DNA of 64,000 nt from JAVVHH01 sp965276815. GTDB taxonomy: Bacteria > Pseudomonadota > Alphaproteobacteria > Acetobacterales > Acetobacteraceae. Within the stretch, counting starts at the first letter, position 1, and the number at the start of each line of letters is the position of its first letter. The notes below the pieces were generated by a model. That model saw only the letters and a program-made list of their open reading frames with translations, made no database searches and was not told where the DNA came from. Position numbers and translations under genes: made by a program. The stretch covers positions 248,001 to 312,000 of the forward strand of contig CBDIBE010000011.1 in the NCBI GenBank assembly GCA_965276815.1. The letters are read 5' to 3'. Shown piece after piece: positions 16,822 through 25,520 of this stretch.

Positions 16822-16837
16822 TTCCTGCCGGCAGGAA
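16822..16837. promoter_or_regulatory. Perfect 16-bp palindrome upstream of the flavoenzyme operon
   Basis: TTCCTGCCGGCAGGAA reads identically on both strands. It lies 67 bases upstream of the HcnB-like start and 24 bases past the SGNH-gene stop, both on the minus strand. A dimeric repressor operator is plausible. A terminator is less likely because there is no loop and no T-run. Confidence 0.5.
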
Positions 16838-16860
16838 TTCAGTCGAACTCTACCTGAGCG

Positions 16861-17934
16861 TCATTGGCGCGAGGCGCTCTCCGCCAGTCCAGCCGGGGAG
16901 ACCAGAATCTGTGCGTCCTCCGTCGGCGCGCCCATCACCGCGCGGGCCAGCTCGGCCGACATTCTCTCCATCGGCTCCGGCCGCAGGTGTACTGCGTCCC
17001 ACCACAGGCTATCTGTCATGGTCAGCTTGCTGGGGATGGAGAAGTCGATCACCTCGGCATTCGAGAGCTTGTGGGCCATGGTGACGACCCGCCGCTTGCA
17101 CTCATCGAACATCGCGGCGCCCACCGTGCCCGGGGCGGGATAGAGGTGGTGCCGGGGCACGAAGACCAGCAGCTTGCGGGTGTCTGCGGGGAGCGTGTCG
17201 AGGCGTTGTTGGGCCCATTCTAGGGCCGGGTAGCGCCAGCTCGCGGGCTCCGGGCTGGACGGGTTGGGCCAGGCCTCGCTCTCGTCTTGGGTCATCAGCT
17301 TCTTGGCGAGTGCCGGATCGTATTTATGGAAGTCGACGTCGATCAGGGCATAGCCATTCACGCCGTAAGGGCGGGGCGACAGGCCCAACTTGGCGCTGAT
17401 CGAGCGCCACGCCGTGTCGATCGCATGCAGGTTCAGCAGATTGCCAAGCGCTTGCAGCCGGTTGCCGTCGTAGAGCCACTCAGGAATTGGATCGTAGCCG
17501 AAATGCGGCAGGTCGGCGCCGCGCGAGCAATAGCCCTCGTCCATGCCGATCAGCACCGCGCGCGGATGCGGGTGGGCGGCGAGAAAAACGTCGAGCAGAC
17601 GCAACTGCTCCCAGGCATAGGCGTGGATCATGGCGAGATTGACGAAGCGCGTGCCCATGACCGGGTCGAGCGCCGCGGGGTTGATTAGACGCGAGGCGGA
17701 GTCGCCGATGATCGCGGCATCGAAGCGCTGGTCGCGCGCGAGCTCGGGATAGGCCCAGCGTTGGCTGTGATCGGCGGGCTCGCGCAGCGCCCCGACATTC
17801 ACCGGCATCGCGCCCCACGGATCGAGGGCGGCGAGCAACAGGAAAATCGCCGCGCTGCCGCCCACGAATACGGCGACCAGCGCGACGACGAAGCGCCGCC
17901 AGGACGGTTTAGAACTGGAAGTAGAAGAAGACAT
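16861..17934 (-). CDS. SGNH-like membrane-anchored protein partnered with an MBOAT acyltransferase
   Basis: A 357-residue protein with one N-terminal membrane anchor (FVVALVAVFVGGSAAIFLLLAAL, about 15-37) and a periplasmic domain. The SGNH/GDSL catalytic elements are recognisable: GDSASR (G77-D78-S79) supplies the nucleophile Ser, and WWDAVHLRP near the end supplies a D-x-x-H pair. This layout is that of AlgJ/AlgX/DltD-type partners of MBOAT proteins, which move an acyl group from the membrane enzyme to a periplasmic polymer. The gene begins 26 bases inside the preceding MBOAT gene, so the two are translationally coupled. The acceptor polymer is unknown. Confidence 0.7.
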   Translation of the reverse strand: MSSSTSSSKPSWRRFVVALVAVFVGGSAAIFLLLAALDPWGAMPVNVGALREPADHSQRWAYPELARDQRFDAAIIGDSASRLINPAALDPVMGTRFVNLAMIHAYAWEQLRLLDVFLAAHPHPRAVLIGMDEGYCSRGADLPHFGYDPIPEWLYDGNRLQALGNLLNLHAIDTAWRSISAKLGLSPRPYGVNGYALIDVDFHKYDPALAKKLMTQDESEAWPNPSSPEPASWRYPALEWAQQRLDTLPADTRKLLVFVPRHHLYPAPGTVGAAMFDECKRRVVTMAHKLSNAEVIDFSIPSKLTMTDSLWWDAVHLRPEPMERMSAELARAVMGAPTEDAQILVSPAGLAESASRQ

Positions 17935-19288
17935 TCGGCAGCCGCCCCCCCACCAAGAGCACCACCCAGATGGCGAAGACGCCGACCGGCACCGTCAGCC
18001 AGAGACGCGGCTGCAGCCAGCGGAGCGCGATGTCTTGGCTTGGCATGCCGAAATACGCGATGACCGTGCCGCCGGCCAAGGCGAGCCACTGCTCACGGTC
18101 GAGCCTGACGTGCCCCAGCCCGCCGCCGCCGAACATAGAAAAGAGGAACCGGCCGGCGACGCCGAAGCCCGGCGAGTGGAACACCATCAGCGTGAAGACA
18201 AAGAAGAAGAAGGTGATCGCCCAGCAGAGAAAGCGTGGCAGCGGGATCTTGTAGCTACCCCAGACATGGTTGACCGCGAGACCGACACCCTGCAGCCCGC
18301 CCCAGGCCACACAGTTCCAGTTGGCGCCGTGCCAAAGTCCGCCGAGCAGCATGGTGATGATGACGTTCACCATCTGCCGCACCGGCCCGACCCGGCTGCC
18401 GCCGAGCGGAATATACAGGTAATCGCGCAGGAAGCGGGACAGGGTGATGTGCCAGCGCCGCCAGAGGTCGCGCGACGAAATCGCCTTGTAAGGCGAGTTG
18501 AAGTTGAACGGCAGGCGCAGCCCGAACATCAGCGCCAGCCCGATCGCCATGTCGGAATAGCCGGAAAAGTCGAAATAGAGCTGGAACGTAAAGCCGAGGC
18601 CGCCGACCCAGGCCTCGGCAGCGGTAAGCGTCCGGTGCGCCGCCATGAAGAAGGCGGGGTCGGCGAGTTGGGCGAGCGTGTCGGCCAGCACGACCTTCTT
18701 GGACACGCCGACGATGAACAGCATCAGGCCGCGGCCGAGGTTTTCCCAGGTGTCGGGTCCGCGGGGATTGCGGGCAAATTGCGGGATGATCTCGTTGTGC
18801 CGCACCAGCGGCCCGGCGATGAGCTGCGGGAAGAAGACGACGAACATCCAGAAATCGAGGAAGCCGTAAATGTGCTTCTCGCCGCGGCGCAGATCCATCA
18901 GGTAGCTGATCTTCTGAAACACGAAGAAGCTGATGCCGAGCGGCAGGATCAGCCGCCAGGGCTGCCAGTCAGCGCCGATGATGCCGAACACGGTGCCGCG
19001 CAGGAAGTCGGCGTATTTGAACAAGGCGAGCACGCACAGGTTCAGGACGATCCCGAGCAGGGGAATCCATCTGGCGCCGGCGCGGCCGAACCATTGCGCG
19101 ATCAGCCAATTGGCGAGGGTCAGGCCGACCAGCAGTGGGACGAACCGGATGTCCCAATAGCCGTAGAAGGCAATCGAGGCGAGGATGACCCAGGCTTGAC
19201 GCCAGGCGCGGTGGTTTGCCAGGGCGTAGTAGCCGGCCAGCACCAACGGCAAGAATCCGAAGATGAAGATTTGGGAGTTGAACAGCAC
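17909..19288 (-). CDS. MBOAT family O-acyltransferase (AlgI-like)
   Basis: A 459-residue polytopic membrane protein of the AlgI/DltB group. Diagnostic segments are MLFNSQIFIFGFLPLVLAGYYALANH, PLGISFFVFQKISYLMDLRRG, DLWRRWHITLSRFLRDYLYIPLGGSR (with a conserved Trp-His), and LGGLWHGANWNCVAWGGLQG, which holds the invariant catalytic-site His. It takes an acyl group (usually acetyl from acetyl-CoA) across the membrane. Together with the overlapping SGNH protein it should O-acylate an extracytoplasmic glycan. No polysaccharide synthesis genes are nearby, so the target may be encoded elsewhere. Confidence 0.88.
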   Translation of the reverse strand: MLFNSQIFIFGFLPLVLAGYYALANHRAWRQAWVILASIAFYGYWDIRFVPLLVGLTLANWLIAQWFGRAGARWIPLLGIVLNLCVLALFKYADFLRGTVFGIIGADWQPWRLILPLGISFFVFQKISYLMDLRRGEKHIYGFLDFWMFVVFFPQLIAGPLVRHNEIIPQFARNPRGPDTWENLGRGLMLFIVGVSKKVVLADTLAQLADPAFFMAAHRTLTAAEAWVGGLGFTFQLYFDFSGYSDMAIGLALMFGLRLPFNFNSPYKAISSRDLWRRWHITLSRFLRDYLYIPLGGSRVGPVRQMVNVIITMLLGGLWHGANWNCVAWGGLQGVGLAVNHVWGSYKIPLPRFLCWAITFFFFVFTLMVFHSPGFGVAGRFLFSMFGGGGLGHVRLDREQWLALAGGTVIAYFGMPSQDIALRWLQPRLWLTVPVGVFAIWVVLLVGGRLPNVFFYFQF

Positions 19289-19306
19289 GGCGCCGGGTCT
19301 TAGCGC

Positions 19307-20545
19307 TCAAGGAGAGGTTGGGGAACCCTCGGGCGCCAGAAACTCCGCCCCGCGCCAGCGCCGGCGCAGCAGCAGGGCCAGGACGATCGCGATGTTCAGC
19401 GCGTTCCATAGCACGCCGACGGCAAAGGCGGCGCGGTAGCTGCCGGTCCAATCGTCGATCGCGCCGGCCATCCAGCCGCCCGCCGCCATACCGAGCATTG
19501 TAGCCATCAGGGTCAGGCCGACCCGCATCCCCGCCTCGCGCGCCGGGAAACACTCGCGGATGACAACGGCGTAGCTCGGGATCAAGCCGCCCTGGACGAG
19601 ACCGAACAGGGCGGAGATCGCGTAAAGCGAGCCGAGCCCGTCAAAGCCTACGTAGAGCGCCAAGGAGAGCCCCTGCAACGTCGAGCCCAGCAGCAGCGTC
19701 GGCATGCCGCCGATTCGATCTGCCAGCCAACCGGAGCCGACCCGGCTGATGATGCCGAGCGCCAGCATCAGCGACAGCATTTCGGCGCCCGCCTGCGCGC
19801 CGTAGCCGAGATCTCCGCAATAGGCGACGAGATGCACTTGCGGCGTCGACATGGCGATGCAGCAGGCAAACCCGGCCACCACCAGCAGCCCCTGCAGGAC
19901 GCCCGGCGAGACGCCCATCGTGGCCGATGAGCGATCGACGCGGCCGGCGTCGCCCATGGGCGACGGAGCGTTGCCACGAAGCAGCAGGGTAAGCGGCAGC
20001 ATGGTCACGGCGCAGAAAACGCCGATGCCGATATAGGTGGCGCGCCAGCCCGCGACCTCGGTGAGGTGCTGGACCACGGGCGGCCAGAATGCGCCGGCGA
20101 CGTAATTGCCGGAGGCGCAGATGGCCACCGCGATCCCGCGCCGCCGCATGAACCACTTCGAGATATCCGCGAGCAGCGGCCCGAAGGTCAGCGAACTGCC
20201 GAGCAGCCCGATCAGCACACCGTGTACCAAGCAGAATTGCCATAGCGCGCCCGAAAGCCCGGCCAGCACGTAGCCCGACGCCAGCATAAGCGACCCGCCG
20301 ACCACGGGCAGCGCGATGCCGCGCCGGTCGGTCAGGCGGCCCATCACGACGCTGCCGAGCGCCACGCCGATCATGGTGACGGTGTAGGACAGCGACGCCG
20401 CGCCACGGTCGACGCCGAACGCGGACTGCACGGAAGGGAGAACGACCACTGGGGACCACAATCCGACGCCGCCGACCGTGCTCAGGGCCAAGCAGGCGGA
20501 CAGCCGCACCCAGGAGGTGCGAGAATCGAATTGCGGAGCGTTCAT
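19307..20545 (-). CDS. Major facilitator superfamily transporter
   Basis: A 412-residue protein with about 12 hydrophobic segments. The MFS loop 2-3 motif G-x-x-x-D-R-x-G-R is represented by GSVVMGRLTDRRGIALPVVGG (about residues 59-79), and a second copy occurs as SGWLADRIGGMPTLLLGS. It is closest in style to oxalate/formate antiporter-like or monocarboxylate-transporter-like carriers (YGAQAGAEMLSLMLALGIISRVGSGWLAD). It ends 18 bases before the MBOAT start on the same strand. The substrate cannot be inferred from the context. Confidence 0.82.
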   Translation of the reverse strand: MNAPQFDSRTSWVRLSACLALSTVGGVGLWSPVVVLPSVQSAFGVDRGAASLSYTVTMIGVALGSVVMGRLTDRRGIALPVVGGSLMLASGYVLAGLSGALWQFCLVHGVLIGLLGSSLTFGPLLADISKWFMRRRGIAVAICASGNYVAGAFWPPVVQHLTEVAGWRATYIGIGVFCAVTMLPLTLLLRGNAPSPMGDAGRVDRSSATMGVSPGVLQGLLVVAGFACCIAMSTPQVHLVAYCGDLGYGAQAGAEMLSLMLALGIISRVGSGWLADRIGGMPTLLLGSTLQGLSLALYVGFDGLGSLYAISALFGLVQGGLIPSYAVVIRECFPAREAGMRVGLTLMATMLGMAAGGWMAGAIDDWTGSYRAAFAVGVLWNALNIAIVLALLLRRRWRGAEFLAPEGSPTSP

Positions 20546-20615
20546 CCCGGCGGAGGGTTTACGCCGATCCCCCTTCCCTCAAAAGCCCTCTGGATGCGGC
20601 TCTTGCCGGCAGGCT

Positions 20616-21020
20616 TCAATCCGGCCGCGCCAGCACCTGCTCCAAGGCCGCCAAGAACCGCGCCCAGCCGCCCTTGGCGCCCTCGTAGGCCTGCTGCTGA
20701 TTTGGCTGGAAACCCGACTGCTCCATACGCAGATGAGTCCCCGCGTCCGTGGGGGTCAGCGTCCAAGTGACGACGCTCTCGAGACCATACGCCGCCCACG
20801 TGTAGGACAGCGTTTTGTTCGCCTCGACCGCCCGGACCTGACATTCGACAGCGCCCCAGTCGGCGCGGAAATGAAAACGATGGTCCACCACGGGCGCGAA
20901 GTCGTTCTTCATCAGCCACTCCTCGATCAGATGTGGCTGTGTGAGTGCGCGCCAGATCTTCTCCGGCGGAGCAGAAAGCTCCCGCTCGACGATGACGGAA
21001 CGCGTTTCGGTATTGCTCAT
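20616..21020 (-). CDS. SRPBCC/AHSA1-domain protein
   Basis: A 134-residue START-like protein: VIVERELSAPPEKIWRALTQPHLIEEWL at the start, then the VTWTLTPTDAGTHLRMEQSGF strand typical of AHSA1 proteins and a C-terminal long helix (GGWARFLAALEQVLA). The fold encloses a hydrophobic ligand pocket. I start at ATG 21020, which overlaps the ArsR stop, in place of the longer upstream reading. The ArsR plus AHSA1 pairing is common in bacteria. The regulator probably controls this gene; the ligand and role are unknown. Confidence 0.83.
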   Translation of the reverse strand: MSNTETRSVIVERELSAPPEKIWRALTQPHLIEEWLMKNDFAPVVDHRFHFRADWGAVECQVRAVEANKTLSYTWAAYGLESVVTWTLTPTDAGTHLRMEQSGFQPNQQQAYEGAKGGWARFLAALEQVLARPD

Positions 21021-21340
21021 TGATCCATCCTTTTCAGCAGATCTTCGAGGTGATCGAACCGGCTTTGCCAGAAGCTGGCCATTTGACTTGTCCAATCGGT
21101 CAGCGGCGCCAAGGCCTGAAGCTGCGCGCTGTAGTGCGTCTGGCGGCCTTCGTGGCGGTCGCTCACCAGACCAGCCTGTTTCAGAACGCCGAGATGCTTC
21201 GAGACGGCGGGCTGCGACACCCCGGCCCGCGCCGTCAGAGCCCCGACCGTCTGCTCGCCTTCACGGCACAGTCGCTCGAAGATTCCCCGCCGCGTCGGAT
21301 CGGCAAGCGTTTTGAAGAGCAGATCGTGAGGGTCTGGCAT
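21017..21340 (-). CDS. ArsR/SmtB-family transcriptional regulator
   Basis: A 107-residue winged-helix regulator. DLLFKTLADPTRRGIFERLC opens the dimer region, and AGVSQPAVSKHLGVLKQAGLVSDR is the recognition helix (about residues 39-62). No Cys-Val-Cys metal site is present, so it belongs to the non-metal group that is usually paired with AHSA1 proteins, as here (4-base overlap with the next gene). An imperfect palindrome at 21347-21368, immediately before the start codon, is a likely self-binding site. Confidence 0.87.
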   Translation of the reverse strand: MPDPHDLLFKTLADPTRRGIFERLCREGEQTVGALTARAGVSQPAVSKHLGVLKQAGLVSDRHEGRQTHYSAQLQALAPLTDWTSQMASFWQSRFDHLEDLLKRMDQ

Positions 21341-21346
21341 CGGAAA

Positions 21347-21368
21347 TCTATAACCCGCTGGCTATAGA
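21347..21368. promoter_or_regulatory. Putative ArsR operator
   Basis: TCTATAACC (21347-21355) and GGCTATAGA (21360-21368) are 9-base arms with one mismatch around CGCT. It starts 7 bases upstream of the ArsR start codon. It is A/T-rich in a G/C-rich neighbourhood, which fits a promoter-overlapping operator. Confidence 0.55.
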
Positions 21369-21425
21369 TAGGCGTATAACTAGCCGGATATGTGTGCGTC
21401 AAGCCGGCACGTGAGTGCCGCCGGC

Positions 21426-22385
21426 CTAGCTCTCCAGGAACTCCCGGAAATAATCGTCCACGGAAATCAGCCGCTTGGTGAGGCCCAGCTGGTGCGCCTG
21501 GGCGCAGAACTGCTCCATCGTGGCGCGATTAGCTTCCAAACCGTGCCGGTACGGGTTCGGGCCCATCACCGCCGAGGACTCATCGAGGTCCTGTTGCGTC
21601 CAGGGGGTCACGTAGGGCATGCCGCGCAACTGGTCGGCAACCCAGTCCTCGCATTGATTGAAGGCGTCGGTGACGCGGCGCGCCAGGCCGTGATCCTGCT
21701 CCCAGACCTCGCGGCGGAGGACGATCAGATGCTGCGGCGGAAACACGCCGGTGGCCTTGAAGTAATCGCGCTCAATGGCGCGGCTATCCGGATAGAGGCG
21801 GACGATCGGGCCGCGCTCCGGATGGAAATCCTTGGGCACGGGCGGGCTATAGATCGCGTCCAGCTCGCCCGCGATCAGCATTTGCGCCAACGATTGACCC
21901 GGCGACGGCGCGGTGCCGCCCGGCGGCAGCACCGGGGGCGCAGGTGCGGCCCACGGCTTGTCGATGTCGCCAATGCACCATTGCAGGTCATCCGCTGACA
22001 CCCCGGACCAGGCAAGGAAATGCCGGTACCAGATCGAACCACTAGCGGTCCAGCTATACATGCCGACCCGCTTGCCCTTGAGGTCCGCCGCCGTGCGCAG
22101 CGGCGAGCCCTGCGGGATGTACAGGTCGCGCGCGGTGAAGTTGCGCAGCACGAACACTGGAAGCGCGACGAATGAGCGATCGCCCTCGTCCATCCGGCGC
22201 AGATGCACGCCCATCGACGCCTCTCCGCCGGCGACCGTGCTGTCGGTGATGGCGCGCCGCAGCATTTCCGCCCGCCCGGGCCAGGAGCCGCGTTTGCTGA
22301 GCTCGAGCGAGAACTCCGCCGGGATCGCCCCGGTCGCGAGCGGCATGAGGCGGAGATAGTCGGCGCAGGTGAGCGTGATTGGCAT
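21426..22385 (-). CDS. Type II periplasmic-binding-fold protein, 4,5-dihydroxyphthalate decarboxylase-like
   Basis: A 319-residue protein lacking a signal peptide. It starts MPITLTCADYLRLMPLATG, a beginning typical of proteins annotated as 4,5-dihydroxyphthalate decarboxylase or NMT1-like ABC binding proteins. The LKGKRVGMYSWTASGSIWYRHFL block and AGELDAIYSPPVPKDF loop resemble the ligand cleft of that group. The start at 22385 removes 27 upstream residues that lack family character. It is divergent from pobA (107-base gap), an aromatic hydroxylase, which favours an aromatic-degradation role over transport. No phthalate pathway is seen, so the exact reaction is open. Confidence 0.6.
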   Translation of the reverse strand: MPITLTCADYLRLMPLATGAIPAEFSLELSKRGSWPGRAEMLRRAITDSTVAGGEASMGVHLRRMDEGDRSFVALPVFVLRNFTARDLYIPQGSPLRTAADLKGKRVGMYSWTASGSIWYRHFLAWSGVSADDLQWCIGDIDKPWAAPAPPVLPPGGTAPSPGQSLAQMLIAGELDAIYSPPVPKDFHPERGPIVRLYPDSRAIERDYFKATGVFPPQHLIVLRREVWEQDHGLARRVTDAFNQCEDWVADQLRGMPYVTPWTQQDLDESSAVMGPNPYRHGLEANRATMEQFCAQAHQLGLTKRLISVDDYFREFLES

Positions 22386-22492
22386 GGCCTGGACCGTAAC
22401 CAGGTTGCTCCCGGTCCGCAAACCGGCCTGCTGAACTTTGTTGCGCTTGCCGGGCCGGACCGGCACCCTGTTTATGGGACCAGGGAACGGGA

Positions 22493-23671
22493 ATGGCGCG
22501 CACCCAAGTTGGCATTGTCGGAGCCGGCCCGGCCGGGCTGATGCTCGCGCATCTGCTGCATCGCGCCGGCATTGAGAGCGTCATCATCGAGAACCGCTCG
22601 CGCGCGGCGATCGAGGAGACGATCCGCGCCGGCGTGCTCGAGCAGGGCACGGTGGACCTGATGGTCGAAACCGGAGTGGGCGAGCGGCTGCTGCGCGAGG
22701 GGTTCCAGCATGGCGGCTTCGAACTGCGGGTGGATGGGCACGGGCACCGCATCGATCTTGCGGGGCTGACCGGCGGCAAGCATGTCACCGTCTATCCGCA
22801 GCATGAGGTGCTGAAGGACCTGATCGCGGCACGGCTGGGCGCCGGCGGGCAGATCGAGTTCGCAGTGCGCGAGACGAGCGTGCACGACGTGCAGAGCGAT
22901 CCGGTGATCCGCTACACCGATGCGGACGGCGCCAAGCAGGTCCTGCACTGCGCGGTGATCGCGGGCTGCGACGGCTCCTATGGCGTGTGCCGCCAGGCGA
23001 TCCCGGAGAACGTGCGCAAGGAGTATTCGCGTGTCTACCCGTTCGGCTGGTTCGGGATTTTGGCCAACGCGCCGCCCTCCTCGGAAGAGCTTATCTACAC
23101 GCGGCACGACCGTGGATTTGCTTTGATCTCAACGCGCTCACACAAGGTGCAGCGCATGTATTTCCAATGCGACCCGGCCGACCGCGTGGACAACTGGTCC
23201 GACGACCGGATCTGGAACGAGCTGCAGAGCCGGGTCACCGGCGACGGGTTCCGGCTGCAGGAAGGCGAGATCTTTCAGCGCAACATCGTGGCGATGCGCA
23301 GCTTCGTTTGCGAGCCGATGCAGCACGGCAAGCTGTTCATCGCCGGCGACGCGGCGCACACAGTCCCGCCGACCGGGGCCAAGGGATTGAACCTAGCGGT
23401 GGCCGATGTGGTGGTGCTGTGCCGGGCGCTGACCGAATACTTTCGCCGCAACGAGGCGGAGGGGCTCGCGCGCTACTCGGCGACGGCCACGCGCCGGGTC
23501 TGGCGGGCGCAGCATTTCTCGTGGTGGTTCACCTCGATGATGCACCGGTTCGACGGCGTCAGCGAATTCGATGCGCGGCGGCAGCGGGCGGAGCTGGATA
23601 TGATCCTGCGGTCGAGGACGGCGGCGCAGGTGCTGGCGGAAAACTACGTCGGCTTGCCGCTCGCTCAGTAG
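22493..23671 (+). CDS. pobA: 4-hydroxybenzoate 3-monooxygenase
   Basis: A 392-residue flavoprotein monooxygenase that converts 4-hydroxybenzoate to protocatechuate using NADPH and O2 in the cytoplasm. It shows the N-terminal FAD motif VGIVGAGPAGLMLAHLLHRAG, the PobA-type RIRAGVLEQGT region (here TIRAGVLEQGTVDLM), the ACDGS-like GCDGSYGVCRQAI, and the second FAD motif GDAAHTVPPTGAKGLNLAVAD. Length is normal for the family (about 390). A GGGA ribosome site precedes the ATG. It converges on the acyl-CoA dehydrogenase with a 7-base overlap. No protocatechuate-cleavage genes appear in this window. Confidence 0.92.
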   Translation: MARTQVGIVGAGPAGLMLAHLLHRAGIESVIIENRSRAAIEETIRAGVLEQGTVDLMVETGVGERLLREGFQHGGFELRVDGHGHRIDLAGLTGGKHVTVYPQHEVLKDLIAARLGAGGQIEFAVRETSVHDVQSDPVIRYTDADGAKQVLHCAVIAGCDGSYGVCRQAIPENVRKEYSRVYPFGWFGILANAPPSSEELIYTRHDRGFALISTRSHKVQRMYFQCDPADRVDNWSDDRIWNELQSRVTGDGFRLQEGEIFQRNIVAMRSFVCEPMQHGKLFIAGDAAHTVPPTGAKGLNLAVADVVVLCRALTEYFRRNEAEGLARYSATATRRVWRAQHFSWWFTSMMHRFDGVSEFDARRQRAELDMILRSRTAAQVLAENYVGLPLAQ

Positions 23672-24834
23672 GATTTCGGCAGGCCCAGGACCCGTTCGGC
23701 GATGAAGTTTAGGATCATTTGCGGACTTACCGGGGCGATGCGGTTGATCATGACCTCGCGCATGTAGCGCTCGACATGGTACTCCTTGGCATAGCCCATC
23801 CCGCCATGGGTCAGCACCGCGGCCTCGCAGGCGTGGAAGCCGGCTTCGGCGCCTAGGTATTTCGCCGCGTTCGCCTCGGCGCCGCACTCGCGCCCCTCGT
23901 CATAGAGACGGGCCGCTTTCATCACCATCAGATTTGCGGCCTCGAGCTCCGCCCAGGATTTGGCAAGCGGATGGGCAATGCCCTGATTCTGGCCGATCGG
24001 GCGGCCGAAGACGACGCGCTCCTTGGCGTAGCGCGCCGCCCGGGCGAGGGCCACGCGGCCGATGCCGACCGCCTCGGCGGCGATCAGGATGCGCTCCGGG
24101 TTCATTCCATGTAGGATCTGCCGAAACCCCTGCCCTTCCTCGCCGATCAGGTCCTCGACCGGCACCCGCATCCCCTCGAAGAACAGCATGTTCGAGTCGA
24201 CCGCATGCCGGCCCATCTTCGGGATTTCGCGGACTTCGACCCGGCTGCGGTCGAAATCCGTGTAGAACAAGCTCAGCCCCTCGGTGCGGCGCTTGACCTG
24301 CTCAAGCGGCGTGGTGCGCGCCAGCAGCAGGACCTTGTTCGCCACCTGCGCGGTCGAAATCCAAATTTTCGTGCCGCTCACCGAATAGGCGTCGCCGTCG
24401 CGCACCGCCCGGGTCTTCAGCTCGACGGTGTTCAGGCCGGCATCCGGCTCGGTCACGGCGAAGCAGGCCTTGTCGCTTCCGGCGAGCAGCGGTGGCAGCA
24501 TGCGGCGCTTCTGCTCTTCGGTGCCGAACACCACCACCGGGTTGAGGCCGAAAATGTTCATGTGGATCGCCGAGGCGCCGCTCATCGCCGCGCCGGACTC
24601 GGCCACCGCCTGCATCATGATCGCGGCCTCGCTGATACCGAGTCCGGCGCCGCCATAGGCCTCTGGCATCGCGATCCCGAGCCAGCCGCCAACGGCCATA
24701 GCGCGGTGGAACTCGTGCGGAAACCCCCCATCCCGGTCGCGCTCGAGCCAATAGGTATCGTCGAACTGGGCGCAGAGCCGCAGCACCTGGTCGCGCAGCT
24801 CGTCCGTACTCTCCCCGGCGACTTTATCCAACAT
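23665..24834 (-). CDS. Acyl-CoA dehydrogenase family protein
   Basis: A 389-residue FAD enzyme oxidising an acyl-CoA to the 2-enoyl form. Typical segments are FAVTEPDAGLNTVELKTRAVRDGDAYSVSGTKIWIS (FAD/substrate-binding beta domain), MGRHAVDSNMLFFEGMRVPVEDLIGEEGQGF and the C-terminal THGGMGYAKEYHVERYMREV. I start at ATG 24834 because the upstream extension overlaps livF out of character. It overlaps livF by 11 bases and is the last gene of the ABC operon. The imported ligand may therefore feed an acyl-CoA route (branched-chain or aromatic acids); the substrate is not defined. Confidence 0.88.
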   Translation of the reverse strand: MLDKVAGESTDELRDQVLRLCAQFDDTYWLERDRDGGFPHEFHRAMAVGGWLGIAMPEAYGGAGLGISEAAIMMQAVAESGAAMSGASAIHMNIFGLNPVVVFGTEEQKRRMLPPLLAGSDKACFAVTEPDAGLNTVELKTRAVRDGDAYSVSGTKIWISTAQVANKVLLLARTTPLEQVKRRTEGLSLFYTDFDRSRVEVREIPKMGRHAVDSNMLFFEGMRVPVEDLIGEEGQGFRQILHGMNPERILIAAEAVGIGRVALARAARYAKERVVFGRPIGQNQGIAHPLAKSWAELEAANLMVMKAARLYDEGRECGAEANAAKYLGAEAGFHACEAAVLTHGGMGYAKEYHVERYMREVMINRIAPVSPQMILNFIAERVLGLPKSY

Positions 24835-25519
24835 AGCTTTCGACCACCCGCTGATCTGTCGCGACGTCCGCCGCCTTACCTTGGAGCACGATCTGCCCGG
24901 CCGCCATGACGTAGGCAGTCTCCGCGTGGCGCAGGACTTCGCGCACATTCTGCTCAACCTGCAGGATCGCCAAGCCCTGTTCATGAAGGCGCTGCAGGCG
25001 CTCGAAGACTTGGGCAACCAGGATGGGCATCAGGCCCCAGGAGATCTCGTCGATGACGAGGAGGCGCGGCCGGGTCATGAGGGCGCGGGCCAGGGCGACC
25101 ATCTGCTGCTCGCCGCCAGAGAGCGTGCCGGCGGCCTGGGTGCGGCGCTCACGCAGGCGCGGGAAGATGTCGTAGGCCCAGTCGAGGCCGGAGCGCAGGC
25201 CTGCAGCGTCGGTGGTGTAGGCGCCGACGCGCAGGTTCTCCTCGACGCTCATCTCCGGGAACACTTGGCGCCCCTCGGGCACGTAGCCGATGCCGAGGCG
25301 CTGTCGCTCCCAGGCCGGGAGGGCGGAGATGTCGCGGTCGCCGAACAGGACGGCGCCGCCGTGCCGGGCGAGGCCGATCACCGCGCGGACCAGCGAGGTC
25401 TTGCCGGCCCCGTTGGCGCCGACCAGCGCGACCCAACCGCCATCCGGCACTTCAAGGCTGGCCTGCGCGACGGCGACCGCTTGGCCATAGCGGACTTGCA
25501 GGTTGCGGACAGACAGCAT
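24824..25519 (-). CDS. livF: Branched-chain amino acid-type ABC transporter ATPase
   Basis: A 231-residue ATPase of the LivF class. It has Walker A GANGAGKTS (residues 34-42), signature LSGGEQQMVALARAL, Walker B LLVIDEISWGLMP, and the family segment IGYVPEGRQVFPEMSVEENLRVGA. Walker B reads DEISWG where most LivF have DEPS-x-G; the catalytic Glu is kept. It partners LivG to drive the LivHM channel. One base separates it from livG. The ligand could be a branched-chain amino acid, urea/amide or aromatic acid. Confidence 0.9.
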   Translation of the reverse strand: MLSVRNLQVRYGQAVAVAQASLEVPDGGWVALVGANGAGKTSLVRAVIGLARHGGAVLFGDRDISALPAWERQRLGIGYVPEGRQVFPEMSVEENLRVGAYTTDAAGLRSGLDWAYDIFPRLRERRTQAAGTLSGGEQQMVALARALMTRPRLLVIDEISWGLMPILVAQVFERLQRLHEQGLAILQVEQNVREVLRHAETAYVMAAGQIVLQGKAADVATDQRVVESYVG

Positions 25520-25520
25520 C

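Noticed and set aside
18035..19303. A 422-codon plus-strand frame opposite the MBOAT gene
   Set aside because: The acidic/His-rich composition is typical of an antisense shadow, and the MBOAT protein on the other strand is clearly real.
23665..25017. A longer acyl-CoA dehydrogenase start at 25017
   Set aside because: The extra 61 residues are Ser/Arg-rich shadow of livF. ATG 24834 gives the normal family N-terminus.
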